Below are positions 1 through 8,234 of a stretch of 15,694 nt of DNA, piece after piece. The stretch is from NCBI GenBank assembly GCA_032353305.1, contig JAUCNG010425575.1:1-15694 (forward strand), read 5' to 3'. Position 1 is the stretch's first letter; each line of letters starts with the position of its first letter. This DNA comes from Cephalothrix spiralis. Taxonomy: Eukaryota > Nemertea > Palaeonemertea > Archinemertea > Cephalotrichidae. The position numbers and the translations under genes are program-made. Under the pieces are notes generated by a model, which saw nothing but the letters and a program-made list of their open reading frames with translations, was not told the DNA's origin and searched no databases.

Positions 1-330
1 TAACGAGACCTTTCAGAAAATATTTTTTTCGATTTGCTCGGATAATTTTTAAGACGTGCAGAGGGCTTTACTTTTTCAAACGTTTTCGTCACGTGACCGA
101 ATCCACGTGACTGAAGCGTCACAATTTGAATACTAAATGAAAGCCTGCCTACAGGTTTACCATTGGTCAAAATTTGAGTCCGCCCTTATAATTATTTTGG
201 TTGAAAATCGAAAAATAAGTATTTTTGCATTTTTTCTGGGCCCCCCTGTATAACGTATACGTTACATCCCAAATGTCTTTGGCCATAATATGTAATACAA
301 TTATTATTGTATTATTGCCATCCTCAAAGT
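1..330. promoter_or_regulatory. CACGTG pair plus CCAAT motif at left edge
   Basis: Two CACGTG E-boxes are visible: one inside the perfect palindrome GTCACGTGAC (88-97) and one at 104-109. An inverted CCAAT box, ATTGG, lies at 162-166. A 14-bp perfect palindrome, TAACGTATACGTTA, lies at 251-264, just after a C-run. E-boxes of this type bind bHLH-ZIP factors of the USF/MYC/MITF class, and CCAAT binds NF-Y. That they form a promoter is inference only. No TATA box or downstream gene is visible. Otherwise I see only unique AT-rich DNA here. Confidence 0.25.
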
Positions 331-384
331 AAAGTATTTGTTTACCCTCGCTTTTATCAACTCGGTAATGGAAAATGTTTGTAG

Positions 385-390
385 TTTATT
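385..390 (-). terminator. AATAAA polyadenylation signal (possible)
   Basis: AATAAA reads on the minus strand about 50 bases beyond the stop codon of the minus-strand frame that ends at 440. The spacing would suit a short 3' UTR. AATAAA is common by chance in AT-rich DNA, so it matters only if the upstream exon is real. Confidence 0.15.
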
Positions 391-439
391 AAAACAAAAA
401 CAAGAGGGGCAATCACATTTGAGACAGGTCTCTATTATG

Positions 440-685
440 TCAATGACTACTTTCCAAAATCATGACTTTGCCTGCTTTCTTCCCTCTCACTATACCAGTA
501 GCATCACCACTCCTTACTGATAGAGGAGTCCTTCTCTGAGCACGCCTATTCCAAGACATTTTTGCAAACATACAACAAAACAAGTTGTGGCAAACACGGT
601 TAAAGAAGAATACTTTCACCTTTTTGGTAAGGTCAAGTTTGTCGGAGAATTTGGATACATATCTACTAGTATTTTCCAAAAGCAT
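440..685 (-). CDS. possible 3' terminal exon, unrecognised
   Basis: An open minus-strand frame of 81 codons begins exactly after a CAG that could be a splice acceptor, and the frame is closed just upstream of it. The predicted peptide is basic. It contains a Cys/Phe-rich stretch (FFFNRVCHNLFCCMF) followed by an Arg/Lys/Gly-rich tail (MSWNRRAQRRTPLSVRSGD and GIVRGKKAGKV), and then stops. A minus-strand AATAAA lies about 50 bases downstream. GC rises somewhat in the distal half. I do not recognise a family. GTAAGG and GTGAAA inside it could be splice donors, so the exon could be shorter. A frame of this length is also expected by chance in this AT-rich window. Confidence 0.15.
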   Translation of the reverse strand: MLLENTSRYVSKFSDKLDLTKKVKVFFFNRVCHNLFCCMFAKMSWNRRAQRRTPLSVRSGDATGIVRGKKAGKVMILESSH

Positions 686-689
686 CTGT

Positions 690-1560
690 GCCAGCTACCA
701 TTATTTGAACTAATCTTACTACACTATTGGAAAAACCAACTGTGCTATACTTATTGCAGCTCTTTGAAACGTTTCAAATCTCAGTGAAACTTAAAGTTCA
801 GCTTCGGAAAGACTAGACAATGCTAATAAGTAATGAGCTTCATCTTTAATGTCATATCAAAGAAAATTGTAGACTACAGGGAATAGATTTTTTTTAAATT
901 TTAGATCAGTTGCAAACAAAATTAATGAGGGAACACATATTTCCGTCTAAGTTGGTATCATCATCAAATATCAGTGTTATTCATATATGATATACTTCAA
1001 TTCTTTCCCCCCCTAAAAAGGTGGTTGTTGGAATTTTGAGAGGAATTTAAAACAAATGAGGAAAACTAATTTTCCTCAAAATTTGTATCAGCATCCATGT
1101 TGGAGATAATCACATGCTTCATAAATCAAGTTTCGTGTTTTCCATAGAATCAAGTACATCTACAAACCAGAATTATTCATGATGAAATGATAGAGAATTA
1201 GAATACTAGTATGTTGGCAAACCAGACATATTCAACAAAATCAATAAGATGTACCATCAGCATGCAAATAAATACTACACCTGAATATTATGGGAAAAGG
1301 GTTTAAATCATGTATATACGACAAAAAGGTTTCGAAATATATTATTTTCTTAAGGTATATGTTGAAAAAAGGTAAACAAAAACAATATGATTATTAAAAT
1401 AATCATACAGTATACACTGTAGAGTGTAGATTATGTGTGCTAGCATGAGTTTGGTAAAAAGCACCCTTCATGTTCCTGTTTATTGAGTCTTGGGTCTTTA
1501 GCTTACTTAATAGAATTGGCGTGGGTAGTAACTGCGCAAACAAACACTGACATAAAGGGT
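690..1560. other. AT-rich non-coding stretch
   Basis: No gene or clear repeat is seen. A small inverted repeat lies at 1388-1405 (TGATTATT, AA, AATAATCA), followed by the near-palindrome CAGTATACACTG. The stretch has the composition of intron or intergenic DNA. Confidence 0.4.
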
Positions 1561-1586
1561 CCTGTGTTTGGTTCACTTTGGCACAG

Positions 1587-1712
1587 CAAAGAACCCAACG
1601 TGTGATCCAGGAAACAACAAGGGCTATGCAGGCATGATCTCATGCATGCTCCGGGCTCTCGGCAGCCATGTCTCAAATTCAGTTAGGCCTTTAGCACTCA
1701 GAGGCTGTGAAG
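1587..1712 (+). CDS. candidate internal exon, unrecognised
   Basis: This is a 126-base stretch of clearly higher GC (about half) inside DNA that is about one third GC. It is preceded by a pyrimidine-leaning tract ending in GGCACAG, a plausible splice acceptor. It ends in GAAG followed by GTGAGA, a good donor. The frame through it is open; it encodes peptide that includes KNPTCDPGNNKGYAGM and then ISCMLRALGSHVSNSVRPL, with three cysteines. Its length is a multiple of three and both boundaries split a codon. The frame continues past the donor to a stop at 1805-1807. I do not recognise the family. It could also be a non-coding RNA exon or a chance composition patch. Confidence 0.25.
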
Positions 1713-2125
1713 GTGAGACACTTTTATGTAAGTTGATAAACAGAATGAACAATGCTCTAAAGCAGAATTTGAATCATACAGTGGATTTAACTTGGAACAT
1801 GGTATAGTACTGATCAAATTAAGTCAAAAGTGCATAAACTTTTAATTTCAGTGGTGAACTTCGGTAAATTTTCCTTTCGTGAAATTTTTAGTTGCCTTAA
1901 CAATGGTAACACAATGGTATCTACCCTAAAATAATGGTCAATCAGCAGAGGAACATGGGCATAGTCCAGAAACATAAAAATGCCAAAGATTATAAACACT
2001 AGGCTTCAGGAACAAATATAAATATTTGTGCTTAATTGTTTTCGAAACTAGGTAGTATATTTTGACAAATTACTAGGTTAGTTATTGTAATGTTTGAGAA
2101 CTAACAATGACGTCTTAGAGATCGG
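1713..2125. other. AT-rich non-coding stretch
   Basis: Nothing recognisable. It is the continuation of an open frame after the candidate donor, then unique AT-rich DNA leading to the inverted-repeat element. One TGACGTC near 2108 is a CRE-like half palindrome. Confidence 0.35.
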
Positions 2126-2250
2126 CCATCTTTATTACATGACGTAGGCAGTAGGCAATTTACCGTCTATTGTATATGAGATTGTAAACTTGCCTATTGC
2201 CTACGTCATGTAGTAAAGATGGCAATAAGTATATTTACCATCTCATATAC
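2126..2250. mobile_element. interlocked inverted-repeat (foldback) element
   Basis: Two inverted repeats overlap in the order A-X-A'-X'. Arm A is 2126-2158 and A' is 2190-2222: 33 bases with two mismatches. Arm X is 2172-2189 and X' is 2233-2250: 18 bases with two mismatches. X begins inside the A loop and X' lies outside A', so the two hairpins exclude each other in a flat drawing; the topology is that of a pseudoknot. The outer continuation of X (2159-2171) also resembles the continuation of X' with a small gap. No coding capacity. A MITE or MITE relic is the likeliest origin. No target duplication could be assigned. Confidence 0.6.
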
Positions 2251-2900
2251 GACCGTAATACTTGTACATTTTGAGGTCATTTAATTGTGTTTCCAAATAC
2301 TAAGAGACAGAAAATGACAGAAAAAAGGATATAATCATTTTAAATAATTTAATTGTAACATCATACAAATCATTTTAATATCATATCATTCTCTTTTATT
2401 ATTTTCAATCGCCTCTCTTAAGTGATATGTATATATATATATGAGGAACATCTGCTGTACATACAGTCATATGTGATATGTATGGACTATAATTTTTCAA
2501 TAGAGACTATGTTCGGTCGATGCCGTACAAACGTTCTTGCATTCAAGTTTTAAAAATCGATGCGAACCATTGCTGGCGTGTATTTCATCCACATTTAGTT
2601 GCAGTTAACATTGTTAATAGATGCAGCAGAAGCATCGTGCTGAAACTGAAAATATCAATGATGAAGCGGATTCATATATATGTATATGCATGATAAGTGG
2701 GGTACAAAATTGAGTTTACAAAAGTAATTGATCTACATTATAATTGAACTGTTGTTCATGATCTAAAAAAATGTAAATTTAAAAGGTATTTAAAAAGGTT
2801 ATAGTTAGGACCAGAGAGAGTATAGGTAATAAGTATGATGTTGTGCTTGAAGGAACGTGGAACTACCTCTCCTGATCCACAACCATGAATTTGGCATGGT
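2251..2900. other. AT-rich non-coding stretch
   Basis: This holds a short TA tract near 2430-2441 and a 57-codon plus frame (2520-2693) without recognisable domains or splice signals. It may be the unique flank of the SINE that follows. Nothing else is supportable. Confidence 0.35.
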
Positions 2901-3029
2901 GTTATAGACATTGGTAATCAGCGCTCGATTAGCGGAATTGAGCTTACCGACCGATGCGAAAATTGCCTGAAGATTGCATTATATTGCGTCAGATGGCTTT
3001 CACGAATAGACACATTGGTCCACTTGCTG

Positions 3030-3297
3030 AGCCTTTACCCTAATAAGCACTTGGGACTGGGAGCCGCCTCGCGGCTACTCTGATCGAATAGCCCCCAGGG
3101 TTCTTTATCATACACATCAAGCAAGCCGAGGCAATTTCTAATGTGTCACAATTGCCTTGGATTTTGCATTTACGCAAACAGCACTGGGTGACTGCCTGTC
3201 TAGATCAGTTGGCGAAATAAATTGATCGAACGGCGGGGTTCGAACACTCGACAATGAGATTATGAGTCTCATGCATGAGCTAACCGTACTACTGCAG
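3030..3297 (-). mobile_element. tRNA-Met-derived SINE, minus strand
   Basis: Read on the minus strand, 3290 to 3232 forms a tRNA-like head. It has a D-arm region TTAGCTCATGCATGAG (box A), a five-pair anticodon stem TGAGA/TCTCA closing a seven-base loop CTCATAA with anticodon CAT, U33 and A37 in the right places, and the box B sequence GTTCGAACC. This is the pattern of elongator tRNA-Met, with no proper acceptor stem, so it is a pol III promoter head rather than a tRNA gene. The GC-richer body follows and holds a hairpin AGCCGC-CTC-GCGGCT (3062-3076), an inverted pair GGCTA/TAGCC (3073-3093), and a GGGTTCTTTATC-like block near 3099-3110 on the plus strand, resembling core domains of invertebrate SINEs as I remember them. 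The far boundary is uncertain and may extend to about 2910. A fragment of the body recurs at 7169-7244. Confidence 0.6.
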
Positions 3298-3900
3298 ATT
3301 AGATGAGAGCAACTTATTGACAGTGACGGGGAATTAATATGGATTGCATGCAGATAATCATCAACAGATACATTTTAGTGTATTGGCTCCTTTTTAAGTG
3401 CCAATGTGCACAGTACATCAGCGTAGATCCGTATGGATCGCCCTGCCCTATATGTTGCCAAAACGGCAGTTCCGTGAGCCAAGCATTATTCATCTATTTA
3501 TATGCCTACTCCATGTAGCGGATGATATGCTACACTAGCGGGAATATGCTCTTATGCACAATGCACCAGTGCTATGCGACACTAAGCACTATATATCGCT
3601 ATTTTTGTATTCCCCCTCCCTGTTTCATTGACTACTGCATTAACTGACATTGTCAACCTTAAATTCAAATATTGGAGAATCATTGCCATCATTAAATATT
3701 CTATCAATTATCAATTGATTACAATCATTGACTTTCATAATTTCAACTACAGTTGAGTCAGCTGGTTGAGTTGACAGTTGATGGAATTGCAAAATATGCG
3801 GAAGAACGGCGCACGAAATAAGCTAAATTCTCTGCCACCTATCTATGTATCACTGCACTTAATCTCAAAAAGGATGGTCTGTCGCTGGTACTGATATATT
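3298..3900. other. non-coding stretch
   Basis: No gene seen. Moderately higher GC continues to about 3600, then drops. Short inverted motifs occur, for example GATCCGTATGGATC near 3428 and several GCAC/GTGC pairs at 3536-3590. They could be an eroded extension of the SINE or another old repeat. Confidence 0.3.
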
Positions 3901-4700
3901 GTCATGGCGCTATGTTACACGCAGTCAGTTGTTCTATGTCAGTTGTTCAGTTCCACAGAAGAAAGTAGTATATCGCTGAAAATATTCCAGAGGCGTTTTT
4001 ATGGAGAGGTAAATCAGAAAAGATTTATTAAATCTTCGTTAAATCGTTTTTATTCTGCGCGATCGTTTTCAATTTCGAGCTGGATTGGCAACAAAATGGC
4101 CTGCGGATTTACTAAATCAGCTAAATCTATCGCAGAGTGTTTTACCAGAGATTAGCCTACATCAATAATCAAAAGTTGTGGTTAGCGTAGCGACGTGACG
4201 TAGACCAATACGAGTGGACAGTTTTTGAAATTTTGAAAAAATCATCATCAATAAGTAGCCAACTTGACTAAGTCGATTTCGTAGTTGTGTTTTCATGAAA
4301 AAATAGGGATCAACCAATCACATTGATTCATAGGGCCGGGGTGAATTTTTATAGTTGTAAATCTATAGTCTGCTAAAGAAGACGATATATCGGTAAGGTA
4401 ACCAGTCTATAGGCCAACTGACCGTAGGACGAAGGTTCGGAATTCTAAATATATTCTTAAGTATATTATAAATCTATAGCTAAAATGATTTACTAACACT
4501 GAGAAAAACCTCCTCAGCTTAATTTTAGAGTGATTGAAAATAGCAGTCTCTCGATTTAATATGGGATTTAGGGTGGGGAAAATAAAACCAGAGGTTTTTC
4601 GGGAGAATCAATTATGAACTGATCTGCACCAAATCTGTTTTATTCGGGAGATTAAACCATGCTCTAAAATGTATATTTTTGCAACTTTTAAAATAATCAT
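3901..4700. other. AT-rich stretch with a chance-length frame
   Basis: An 83-codon ATG frame (3904-4155) encodes a basic, Ser- and Phe-rich peptide with no recognisable domain. About one frame of this length is expected by chance here. Beyond it, 4521-4670 has weak inverted arms (ATTTTAGAG near 4522 against CTCTAAAAT near 4662, and GAGAAAAACCTC against GAGGTTTTTC), possibly an eroded MITE. Confidence 0.25.
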
Positions 4701-4706
4701 AATTAA

Positions 4707-4763
4707 TTAAGTCACAACATGACGTCATCCGGTTGTTTTCCACAATATTGGGACACACTGTAT
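4707..4763 (+). repeat. dispersed CRE/TGTCCCA repeat, copy 1
   Basis: It starts with a 22-base block (4707-4728) containing TGACGTCA. This block recurs at 11578-11599 with one difference. It ends with a 29-base block (4735-4763) containing AATATTGGGACACACTG, which recurs in reverse complement at 11316-11344 with one difference. A degenerate third relative of the second block lies at about 9855-9870. The family is non-coding and its full boundaries are not clear. Confidence 0.6.
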
Positions 4764-5908
4764 TGAACCAGGATTTATTTTTACATTATTCTGATTTCAA
4801 AAAAGGCTGCATAATTTTTCTAGAAATTTTTGAACTATATTTCTAAATTGATAGAGGCGGTGTATTTTCATTATTATCCGTGTATGTTTTGCAAAATTAT
4901 ATGGAGTCTTTGATATAACTGTGGAGGCGTGTCTATATGTGCTTTAGGGAGAACCTTGTGGGATTGTACTACTATAAGAACTGTTAAAAATTCCGTGCAT
5001 TTCCAGACTCATGTCATTATTTCGACCCATGAGGGACGCCCGAGTAATATGGGTAATGTAGTACGATGTTTGAGACATGGCTGGAAATAGTATAATATGG
5101 TAAAAATGTCTGGCATTTTTGGTACCATACGTTGGGTCATGACGCGGGAACGTGCTTTTATTTATAGAGTAAATATCGATTTCATCGCAAATTCAGTTCT
5201 TCTTATATGCCCTATTTTTTCGTGGATCAAGACGTAGCATAAATTTCGATTTTATATCAAGCTTAGTCACACGATCTACGATCACTTACTGGCCTCCACA
5301 GGCATACATCAATCGATATCCAAGTCTGATTGAAATCTTGCCGTATGTATTCGCGAATATCGGTAATAGAGATCAATAGAGACAACCTAATTTCCATAAT
5401 TTTTGCAGTGGCACATAATGAATTGGGTCTTTCTGGTTAATTATGCAGTTACCACTGCCAATACATAAGGTATGTAATATTCTTTGTATTTAACATCATT
5501 TAGGGAATTTTTAACCATTTTCAAATCATTTAAGTCAGTATTCAGGTATTTGTGTACAGTTTTAGAGGGTTCCCAAAATTGACAATAGGCGTCTCAAAAA
5601 ATCTTTTTCGACTAAACGAAAGCCCAACAGACAAAAAATTGCTTCAAATACTTTTGAATTCGGTCAATAAGTGCTCCAGAATTACACTCTTATATATGTC
5701 GTCAAATTTGAGCGATAAATTTCAGATGAATGACCATTAGCACATTAGGCTTGTCAAAGTCGCGGATGAATACGCTTGTCTTGTTACTTTCGCGTGACGT
5801 ATTATTATTTTCGCGTAAATTAAGATCACGCTACGTGATGACGTCATAACTACATGAAATGCTCAATTTCTCAATATCTATCCATACTATAACTTCGATG
5901 AAATTTAG
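4764..5908. other. AT-rich stretch with small hairpins
   Basis: No gene is seen. An imperfect hairpin spans 5000-5087, with TTTCCAG and CATGTC facing GACATGG and CTGGAAA. At 5826-5840, ATCACG-CTA-CGTGAT is a perfect small inverted repeat directly abutting a TGACGTCA at 5839-5846. CG-containing motifs (TTTCGCGTGACG, TTTTCGCG) cluster at 5788-5816, unusual for the surrounding DNA. Confidence 0.35.
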
Positions 5909-6184
5909 TATAAACGAGCCACGCGTTAAATTCCACGACGTAGCCATTGCAACGGAGATCAGCCATTATGTATCAAATAATCACTTTGTGATGCAGGACC
6001 AATCTCTTTAGAGCTTTTTAAAAATAAAAACAAGATTTTTTTATTTTCAATAAAATTCGACATATGCAACATTATAAACGAGTCTCGTGTTTAATAATCC
6101 CCACGACCTAGTCATTTGGATAGCGATCCACCATATAATTGCAAAGAATCACTTTGCAATACAGGACCAATCTTTTTAGAGCTA
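5909..6184 (+). repeat. tandem duplication, about 165-bp period
   Basis: Two diverged direct copies, roughly 5909-6017 and 6073-6184, both begin TATAAACGAG. They share the CACGAC block, AATCACTTTG and the end block CAGGACCAATCT with TTTAGAGCT. Each copy carries a small inverted repeat at the same place but with different sequence: ATCAC-TTT-GTGAT in copy 1 and ATTGCAAAG-AATCA-CTTTGCAAT in copy 2. The intervening DNA is A/T-rich. Confidence 0.6.
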
Positions 6185-6542
6185 GTTTTGATATAAAAAT
6201 TCATAAAAAAACAGATAGAAATTATGGAATTCGCAGAATAAAAGAATTGTGTTGGAAGTCAAAATTAAATTATTGTCTACTTTGCTGGAGGCGGTCTACA
6301 TAAAACATTGGCGCTGATTTTCAAAGACTTATGAATAATTCCGAATCTACTGAATTCAAATATTGGGTCTCGTAAGTCGAAAATTCATTATCTTTCGTTG
6401 ATAAATTGTGAAAAATTCATAATTCTCTTCAGGCATGAAATACCAAATAATCTTGCCGTTACATACAGCTATATGAACGACAAAGACAAACTGAAAATGA
6501 TGAATTTTCTGTTGGTAGTGTAATTATCGGTTAAAGGGTAAG
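6185..6542. other. AT-rich non-coding stretch
   Basis: I see no gene, repeat or structured element here. Confidence 0.35.
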
Positions 6543-6581
6543 GGTTCACTAGTCAGAAAATTCACTTGTCAGGGCTCACTA
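6543..6581 (-). repeat. minisatellite tract, inverted relative to 7091-7166
   Basis: Degenerate units of GGTTCACTAGTCAGAA type occur two to three times. They are the reverse complement of the CTTCGGACTAGTGAAC units at 7091-7166. Together the two tracts bracket about 500 bases as an inverted pair. Confidence 0.5.
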
Positions 6582-6779
6582 CTCGTACCTCGTTGCAATT
6601 GAGAATTTGGTGGTGAAAATTTTCAGGATTAAAATTCAATTTCCGTGATCAAAATCAACTTCCGGGAGTAAAATTTCGTCATTTTGATGACGTCATTGAA
6701 AAAAAGTGACATATAATCTCAAATTTTACTCCTGGAAATTGAATTCACACCAAATTGACAATTGCACCAAGATGCACTG
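6582..6779 (+). mobile_element. TA-flanked MITE, copy 1
   Basis: The element is bounded on both sides by TA (6580-6581 and 6780-6781). Its right end reads CAGTGCATCTTGGTGCAATT inward; the left end is a degenerate form of the same sequence. Subterminal blocks (AATTTGGTG, then ACTTCCGGGAGTAAAATTT against its inverted counterpart near the right end) continue the inverted repeat. A TGACGTCA palindrome sits near the middle (6688-6695). There is no coding capacity. TA duplication with CAGTGC ends suits a non-autonomous Tc1/mariner-like element. The central block around the CRE matches 13053-13335 in opposite orientation. Confidence 0.65.
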
Positions 6780-6812
6780 TAGTTAGAATGTTTACCACAC
6801 CAAAGATTTTCA

Positions 6813-7055
6813 AAATTTTCAAAAACTGACAATTATTTTAACTTTTTTTAAAAATCTGAACGTAACCGTATAACCCTAATCCTAACTCTTATCCTAACCT
6901 AACACTGTAATAACACCAAAACCATTATCCTAATTACAGACCAAATCATAAATAATGAGTCGAAATTTCGAAAAAATTAAGTCCAGATATATTTTCTCAA
7001 CTAATAATTGATTTGGTCTGAAACATCCAGAATAGTTTTCAGTTTTTGAAAATTT
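6813..7055. mobile_element. nested foldback element
   Basis: Outer arms of 17 bases pair perfectly (6813-6829 with 7039-7055; core TTTTCAAAAACTGA). Inner arms CAGACCAAATCA (6937-6948) and TGATTTGGTCTG (7009-7020) also pair perfectly. The perfect palindrome TCGAAATTTCGA lies at 6960-6971 inside. The left flank between the arms holds a CCTAA-rich stretch (6868-6902). Probably a MITE relic, next to the TA-flanked one. Confidence 0.5.
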
Positions 7056-7090
7056 CTACAAAATTTCCAAGTCAAAATTCCCTACCTAAT

Positions 7091-7166
7091 CTTCGGACTA
7101 GTGAACCTTCTGACTATAATGAACCTTCGGACTACTGAACCTTCGGACAAGTGAACCTTCGGACTT
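7091..7166 (+). repeat. 16-18-bp minisatellite
   Basis: Tandem units at 7091, 7107, 7125, 7141 and 7157 (partial) have the consensus CTTCGGACTAGTGAAC. The second unit is 18 bases long and diverged. Their inverted counterpart is at 6543-6581. Confidence 0.75.
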
Positions 7167-7168
7167 GA

Positions 7169-7244
7169 AATTGCCTTTGATTTTGTATTCACGCAACCTA
7201 GTCTTGAGGACTGACTGTTAGATTGTAAAGATCAGCCGGTTCGT
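7169..7244 (-). mobile_element. SINE body fragment
   Basis: This matches 3150-3214: both share AATTGCCT-GATTTT, ACGCAA, GACTG-CTGT and AGATCAG-GG blocks in the same order with small gaps. It has no tRNA-like head. It is a truncated copy of the family at 3030-3297, directly abutting the minisatellite. Confidence 0.55.
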
Positions 7245-7246
7245 CT

Positions 7247-7396
7247 ATTTTTAAATTATCCATATTCTAAATGATGTTATTTAACAATATTAACGAAATG
7301 ACGTCATAATAAATTGCTGGCGTTTCAATAATTTACGCGCCAAATTTTTGACTACATTTCATTAAGAACGTAAAATGTGCGAAAAAGTAGGGACTG
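7247..7396 (+). repeat. CRE/E2F duplication, copy 1
   Basis: A 30-base block (7296-7325) recurs exactly 206 bases further on with one difference. It includes TGACGTCA (7299-7306). GCGCCAAA (7337-7344), an E2F-type site read on the minus strand, also lies 206 bases from its partner. Flanking sequence aligns less well. The TA palindrome follows directly. Confidence 0.7.
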
Positions 7397-7397
7397 T

Positions 7398-7435
<38 letters not shown>

Positions 7436-7436
7436 A
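7397..7436. repeat. TA microsatellite forming a 40-bp perfect palindrome
   Basis: TTGA, then an uninterrupted TA run, then TCAA: the whole is its own reverse complement. It lies between the two copies of the CRE/E2F duplication, at the position where copy 2 has only ordinary sequence. Such tracts can extrude cruciforms and are length-variable. Confidence 0.9.
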
Positions 7437-7452
7437 ATTTAATTTTCGTCTT

Positions 7453-7603
7453 TTCAGGTCTATTTCAACTTATCTAATGAATTCATTTAACAAAATTTCC
7501 AAAATGACGTCATAATAAATTGCTGACGTTTTGTAAATTTGCGCGCCAAATTTGTAACTCTATTTCATAAAAAAGTAAAATGCGCAAATGGAACAAGTCT
7601 TTA
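7453..7603 (+). repeat. CRE/E2F duplication, copy 2
   Basis: This copy carries TGACGTCA at 7505-7512 and GCGCCAAA at 7543-7550, each 206 bases from its partner in copy 1. The 30-base block 7502-7531 matches 7296-7325 with a single difference. Confidence 0.7.
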
Positions 7604-8234
7604 ACGGCACGATATTTTGGAAGGATGTTAGTATGGTCCTAGAGCAAAATTTCATACGAGATAAAAGCAGAAATGTCATAGTTATAAACAGTTTAAGTCG
7701 GTCACCGCACCGCGATGACCACGTAGTGTAAGGCTTCAATTAATCGATAAAAAGCCTTATTATTCTTTGATCCAGGTATAATAGCCCTATTCCCAGTGTA
7801 TCATTGGCCAATTTTAGCTGATTGTTCTAAATAATGAAGGGCATGCGATAAAGATACCTTCCCTAAGGCAAGCTAAACGAACTTTTTAGCTGAGATAGTC
7901 ATGTGCTGAACAACAACTTGAATAGGTAAATTAGCCCACTTTTCTCCTAAGGAGTCTAACTACATATCATCGTATAAGCAATTAGTCCAGTCAGGAAATC
8001 CTTACATTAGCTACGAAACGTTGCCGAAATAGAAAGACTGTAATATAGTTTGGCCACTTGGTTGAGTTGTCGTAAAGATCTAGTAATTTTTTCTAGCACA
8101 TAAGCATTGGCTTGGATGTTAATCATCTCAATATTATCTACGTCGAATACATGCCTTGAAGCTACAACTATATCGAGGTAACCCGAGGGATATGGGGAAA
8201 TACGCCACTAGAGATTTAATATTCACCGAAGCTC
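7604..8234. other. non-coding stretch
   Basis: No gene is recognised. A perfect hairpin TAAGGCTT/AAGCCTTA spans 7729-7759 with a 15-base loop, and a GGTCA/TGACC pair lies just upstream. The rest has no repeats that I can see. Confidence 0.35.

Noticed and set aside
3232-3290. Functional tRNA-Met gene
   Set aside because: The anticodon arm and box B are good, but there is no acceptor stem and the T stem has mismatches; the SINE reading explains it better.
3904-4155. 83-codon frame with a good ATG
   Set aside because: With stop codons at about 7 per cent of triplets, roughly one ATG frame this long is expected by chance. There is no composition shift, domain or splice pattern.
6858-6910. CCCTAA/CCTAA-rich strip as interstitial telomere repeat
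   Set aside because: Only a few non-adjacent, irregular CCTAA words; no tandem hexamer array.
7091-7166. CRISPR-like regularly spaced repeats
   Set aside because: Units are contiguous with no unique spacers, and the window is eukaryotic in character.
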